Source: Microbacterium sp. LKL04 (GTDB lineage Bacteria; Actinomycetota; Actinomycetes; Actinomycetales; Microbacteriaceae). From it: 64,000 bases of DNA. The stretch lies in contig NZ_LT627736.1 in assembly GCF_900102005.1 (NCBI RefSeq), positions 186,001 through 250,000 on the forward strand, given 5' to 3'. Position 1 is the first letter of the stretch; each line of letters opens with the position of its first letter. Under the pieces are notes generated by a model, which worked only from the letters and a program-made list of their open reading frames with translations, had not been told where the DNA came from and searched no databases. The translations under genes and the position numbers were made by a program. Of this stretch, positions 60,795 to 64,000 are shown piece after piece.

Positions 60795-63593
60795 TCAGGC
60801 CGAGGTCGTCGCGCGGATCTCCGCGGCCTCGCCGTGGCGGCCGAGACCCTCATAGACGTCGCCGAGTTCGAGCGCCGCCTGCTGGCGCAGCGGCTCGTTC
60901 TCGCTGTCCGTGGCGTGCTCGATGGCGGCGCGGTAGAGGGGGACAGCGTCATTCGGGCGCTCGACGCCGACGAGCAGACGCGCTGCCAGGAGTTCCGAAC
61001 CCGCGCCCGAGCTGGCGTCGCCGGCCTGCGCGAACCCGTCCGCGGCCTGGAGCGCGGTGGCCACGGCCTCATCGGTACGCTCGCGCGCCGCCAGCAGCCG
61101 CGCGCGGGTGTCGAGCACGTCGGCGACGTACCAGTGCGCCTCGTTGGCCCGGCCGAGAGCCAGGGCCTGGTCGATGACCTCGAAGGCATCCTCGTCGCCG
61201 CGCTGCATCTTGGCCTGCGCGAGCAGATGGAGCGCCTCGGCGTGCAGACCGACCTGCTCCTCGGTGCCGGCGGTCAGGCCGAGGGCGGTCTCGAGGGCGA
61301 TCACGGAGTCGTCGTACTCGCCGAAGTTTCCGAGGTGGCGGCCCTGCGCGACGAGTGCGAAGGCCTGGCCCTCGGCTTCGCCCGCCTCCTCGTGGAGGTC
61401 CGCGGCGAAGCCCCACGCGCCGACGGCGTTGCCGAAGTCGCGTGCGCCCTCGTACGCCCGGGCGAGCAGCCCCACGGTGATGGCGCGCGATCCGGCGGGC
61501 ACCTCGGCGGCGGTCTCGTCCGAGAGGACCTGGTGGAGCGCGTCGACGGCTTCTTCCGGCATCCCGGCGGAGATCATTGCCCGGCCCAGTCGGTAACGCG
61601 GGTCGGCCGTGGGAGCGCCCGCCGACTCGTACCGCTCGACCGCGGTGCGGTAGCGGCCGGCGGCGAGCGACGCGGCCCCGGCATCCTCATGGAGCGCTCC
61701 GGCCAGCACGAACGATTCCGCGATGCGGACATCGTCCGCACCGAGCGAGAGGAGGAGTCGTGCCGCCTCGTCCGCAGCGGCGGCGCCCTCGGCGAACTCC
61801 TCGGCCACGCCGTGCAGTCGGGCCTTCGACGCGAGAGCCCGCGCGCGACGACCGTCGCTGAGCGACTCCGCGAGAAGGTCGTCCAGGTCGGCGCGGGCCT
61901 CGTCGAAGAGCGAAGCGGATGCCGCGGCGTCGACCGCGAGCAGTCGCGCACCCTGTGCGCGCACCGCGTCGCCTGCCTCGAGGAACAGGCGCACCCCTGC
62001 GCGGGCGTCGTCACGGGCTTCCGCGAACGATCCCTCGTACATCTTCGCGACGCCGCGCGTCGAGACCAGGTCCGCCTGGACTGCCGCGGGCGCGCCCACC
62101 GCGGCTGCCAGCTCGGCGCCGAGCGTGTCGCCGGCCGCTGCCAGGTCGTGCCCGAACAGGACGAGGCCGAGGCGCTCTTCGAGGTCGGCCTGCGCCGCGT
62201 GCCCCGCGGCGCGCAGGATCGTCAGACGCTCGGGCAGGAACGCCTCGGCCTCGACGATCCGGTCGGTGGCGACGAGGCCGCCCAGCAGGTGCGACGACAG
62301 GACCACGCCCTCGGCGGGGTCGGCATCCGTCAGCAGCCCGCGGAGCGGGTCGATCGCGGCGGACGACCCGGCGTGCGCCAGGGCGACGGCACGGGCGACG
62401 CGGTCCTCCCGCGTGAGGACGGGAGCGGGTGCGACCACCGTCGAGAAATCGTGCGAGCGGATGGGGACGTCGTAGTGCTCCGTGCCGACCTCGCGCAGGC
62501 GCGCGAGGTTCCGCGTGTGGGCGTCCGTGCCGTTCCGGCGGTCGAATGCCGCGGCGATGTCGCCGGCGGCACTCCACGCCGCGGCGGCGAGCTCGTCGAC
62601 GCGCCACGGGCCGTCGTGCGCGCCGAAGACGGGCACGAGGGCCTCCGCGTCCGAGCCGCGGACGGTGAGGCCGGGGTGGCCCGCCGCGGCGACGGCGTCG
62701 AGGGCGAGCGCGAAGGCGCCGAGAGCCGTGGCGTGCGCGTCGGCGTCGAGGCCGTCGTGCACGAGCCACGACAGGTGGCGCTCGACGAGGGCGAGGGCAC
62801 GCGCCTCGTTGCCGGTGACGGCGCAGAACACGACGTTCTTCGCGACGATCGCGAGGTTGTCCGGGTTCTCCTTCGCGAGGCGGTAGCTGCGCAGGTGCGC
62901 GGTGCGTGCGTCGTCGAGCATCCCCGCGCGCAGGTAGGGGAGGAGGATGCGAGCCAGCGCGTGCTCGGGCTCCTCGCCGCACGAGAACCCGTTCTCGATC
63001 ATCTCGCCGACGAGTCGGATGGCCTCTTCCTCGCGACCGGTCTCGATGAAGAACCCGGCGAACTGGCTGCGGACGCACGCGTCGCAGTGGCTGTAGTCGT
63101 CGCGGGGGGTCGCCTCGAGCGTGCGCTGCAGGTCGGCGGCTTCGTCCATGCGGCCCGCCGCCCAGGCATCCTCGAAGCGGGCCATGAGGACCCCGCTGGG
63201 ACCGACGCCGGCCCGCTGGTAGTGCGCTTCCATGTCGTCGAGCACGGCGGCGATCTGCTCCGTGGGGAACTCGGGCGAGCTGCCGAGGGCGCTCGCCATC
63301 CACTTGTACTGCCAGAGCACGTCACCGGCGCCCTCGACCTCGGCGGGGAACCGTTCCGGATCGGCGTCGTGGTGCGCCAGGCACCACGCGAACGAGGTGA
63401 GCATGAGGTCCGTGTCGCCGCCCATGTTCGCGCTCGAGGTCTGCCGCAGGCGGGCTTCGTACTCGAGTCGTTCGTCGCCGCTCTCCTGCGCGAGCGCGAC
63501 GGCCTGCGCGACGAGGGACTGCTCCTGCGGACCCCACGGGGTGTTGTCGATCTCGTCGAAGAGGGATCGGATGCGGGTCGCGTAACCGGTCAT
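60795..63593 (-). CDS. Large TPR-repeat protein coupled to an HSP90-family ATPase
   Basis: 932 aa, predicted all-helical. Many TPR-like units (ALEAT, DEAADLQ, EEAIRLVGEMI, EEAVDALHQVL, ALGRANEA, ALELGDVYEGLGRHGEAAEI) plus a Cys cluster (CDACVRS, about 178-184). Its ATG overlaps the TGA of the upstream HSP90-like gene (ATGA, 63590-63593), so the two are made together, probably as chaperone and TPR adaptor. Confidence 0.8.
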   Translation of the reverse strand: MTGYATRIRSLFDEIDNTPWGPQEQSLVAQAVALAQESGDERLEYEARLRQTSSANMGGDTDLMLTSFAWCLAHHDADPERFPAEVEGAGDVLWQYKWMASALGSSPEFPTEQIAAVLDDMEAHYQRAGVGPSGVLMARFEDAWAAGRMDEAADLQRTLEATPRDDYSHCDACVRSQFAGFFIETGREEEAIRLVGEMIENGFSCGEEPEHALARILLPYLRAGMLDDARTAHLRSYRLAKENPDNLAIVAKNVVFCAVTGNEARALALVERHLSWLVHDGLDADAHATALGAFALALDAVAAAGHPGLTVRGSDAEALVPVFGAHDGPWRVDELAAAAWSAAGDIAAAFDRRNGTDAHTRNLARLREVGTEHYDVPIRSHDFSTVVAPAPVLTREDRVARAVALAHAGSSAAIDPLRGLLTDADPAEGVVLSSHLLGGLVATDRIVEAEAFLPERLTILRAAGHAAQADLEERLGLVLFGHDLAAAGDTLGAELAAAVGAPAAVQADLVSTRGVAKMYEGSFAEARDDARAGVRLFLEAGDAVRAQGARLLAVDAAASASLFDEARADLDDLLAESLSDGRRARALASKARLHGVAEEFAEGAAAADEAARLLLSLGADDVRIAESFVLAGALHEDAGAASLAAGRYRTAVERYESAGAPTADPRYRLGRAMISAGMPEEAVDALHQVLSDETAAEVPAGSRAITVGLLARAYEGARDFGNAVGAWGFAADLHEEAGEAEGQAFALVAQGRHLGNFGEYDDSVIALETALGLTAGTEEQVGLHAEALHLLAQAKMQRGDEDAFEVIDQALALGRANEAHWYVADVLDTRARLLAARERTDEAVATALQAADGFAQAGDASSGAGSELLAARLLVGVERPNDAVPLYRAAIEHATDSENEPLRQQAALELGDVYEGLGRHGEAAEIRATTSA

Positions 63594-64000
63594 GAGGCTC
63601 CTTCTGTCGAGGGTGGGGTGTCGGCGTCGATGGCGCGGTCGACCAGCTCCGAAAGGGCGTTCGACATCATCGTGCGATCGGAGGGGCCGAGGGGGTGGTG
63701 CCCCGCGAGAAGCGACTGCACGTAGAGGAGCTGCACGCTCAGGTCGAACACCCGGCCGGGCGGCGTCGCGGCGAGCTTGCGGATCATGGGACTCGTCCAG
63801 TTGAGGCACAGCCGAGCCGCGAGCTCGTCCGCGGCGCGGCCGCTCGAGACGATGCTCGCCGCGCGGTCGAGGACGCCGCCCCACAACGCGCCCCCGGCGC
63901 TGCGCGCACGGCCACGGTCGAGGGCGCGCAGCACCTCGGGATCGGCCACGAACAGCCCCGGCAGGTCGGGACGGTCGAACGTGCGGACCGCGACGTCGAC
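63590..64000 (-). CDS. HSP90-family ATPase C-terminus (partial)
   Basis: About 136 codons, open to the window edge. The C-terminal features (LCLNWTSPMIRKLA, FDLSVQLLYVQSLLAGHHPLGPSD) match the divergent actinobacterial HSP90/HtpG-like proteins that sit before TPR genes. The GHKL ATPase domain lies beyond the window, so assignment rests on the tail and the coupling. Ends with a stop overlapping the TPR gene start. Confidence 0.65.
   Translation of the reverse strand, partial: VDVAVRTFDRPDLPGLFVADPEVLRALDRGRARSAGGALWGGVLDRAASIVSSGRAADELAARLCLNWTSPMIRKLAATPPGRVFDLSVQLLYVQSLLAGHHPLGPSDRTMMSNALSELVDRAIDADTPPSTEGAS

Overview
The window is high-GC actinobacterial DNA. Its gene content (menaquinone genes, many GTG starts, leaderless promoters, DUF222/HNH remnants, frequent 'gcatcc'/'ggatgcc' stretches) points to the Microbacteriaceae, most likely Microbacterium or a close relative. 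That is inference from style and content, with no marker gene used. Most of the window is ordinary chromosome with short operons.

Layout. 1-9209: end of menD, a PPK2 kinase, a decayed DUF222/HNH gene, several alpha/beta hydrolases, a MarR/EamA pair, then menF, menG and a polyprenyl diphosphate synthase, so a loose menaquinone neighbourhood. 9272-18658: FprA-type ferredoxin reductase, MFS/TetR pair, a sugar isomerase plus Gfo/Idh dehydrogenase operon, a BLUF light-sensor operon, YajQ, LysM and FBP-type proteins. 18746-22633: tRNA-Tyr, inositol-phosphatase-like and M23 peptidase genes, then tRNA-Thr and tRNA-Met.

22592-27105: a 4.4-kb integrated element in the 3' end of tRNA-Met, bounded by 75-bp direct repeats with one mismatch. 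All its genes run leftward: a RepSA-like HUH replication initiator, a 78-aa ORF, a long hairpin, a 378-aa protein with an N-terminal nucleoside-deoxyribosyltransferase/TIR-like domain and a helical C-terminus, a 57-aa ORF, a 133-aa HTH protein and a tyrosine integrase. It resembles a stripped actinomycete integrative element (AICE) without transfer genes. Its best candidate for an undescribed system is the 378-aa protein, whose motifs suggest a nucleotide- or NAD-directed effector.

27391-49403: flotillin, metallophosphoesterase, DHA2 MFS, LigD-type polymerase, M18 peptidase, a secreted transglycosylase with four 11-bp-phased CGTTACC-like repeats upstream, PadR-ABC1-NYN genes, lactonase, TauE, the hadA/hadB-like-murB operon, aminotransferase, map, DEAD-box helicase, a GH2 glycosidase and an AbiEi/DUF559 protein. 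49615-60783: a PucR regulator divergent from a polyamine/GABA operon (gabT, GABA-type permease, putrescine oxidase, UspA, second permease, two aldehyde dehydrogenases) that can carry putrescine to succinate, closed by a strong terminator. 60795-64000: a 932-aa TPR protein coupled to the C-terminus of an HSP90-family ATPase.

Two features recur. At least 16 genes have a TANNNT hexamer exactly 6 nt before the start codon, the signature of leaderless transcripts. Four long intergenic palindromes fall into two sequence families (GGATGCAAGGGATC ends; CGGAGATC ends).
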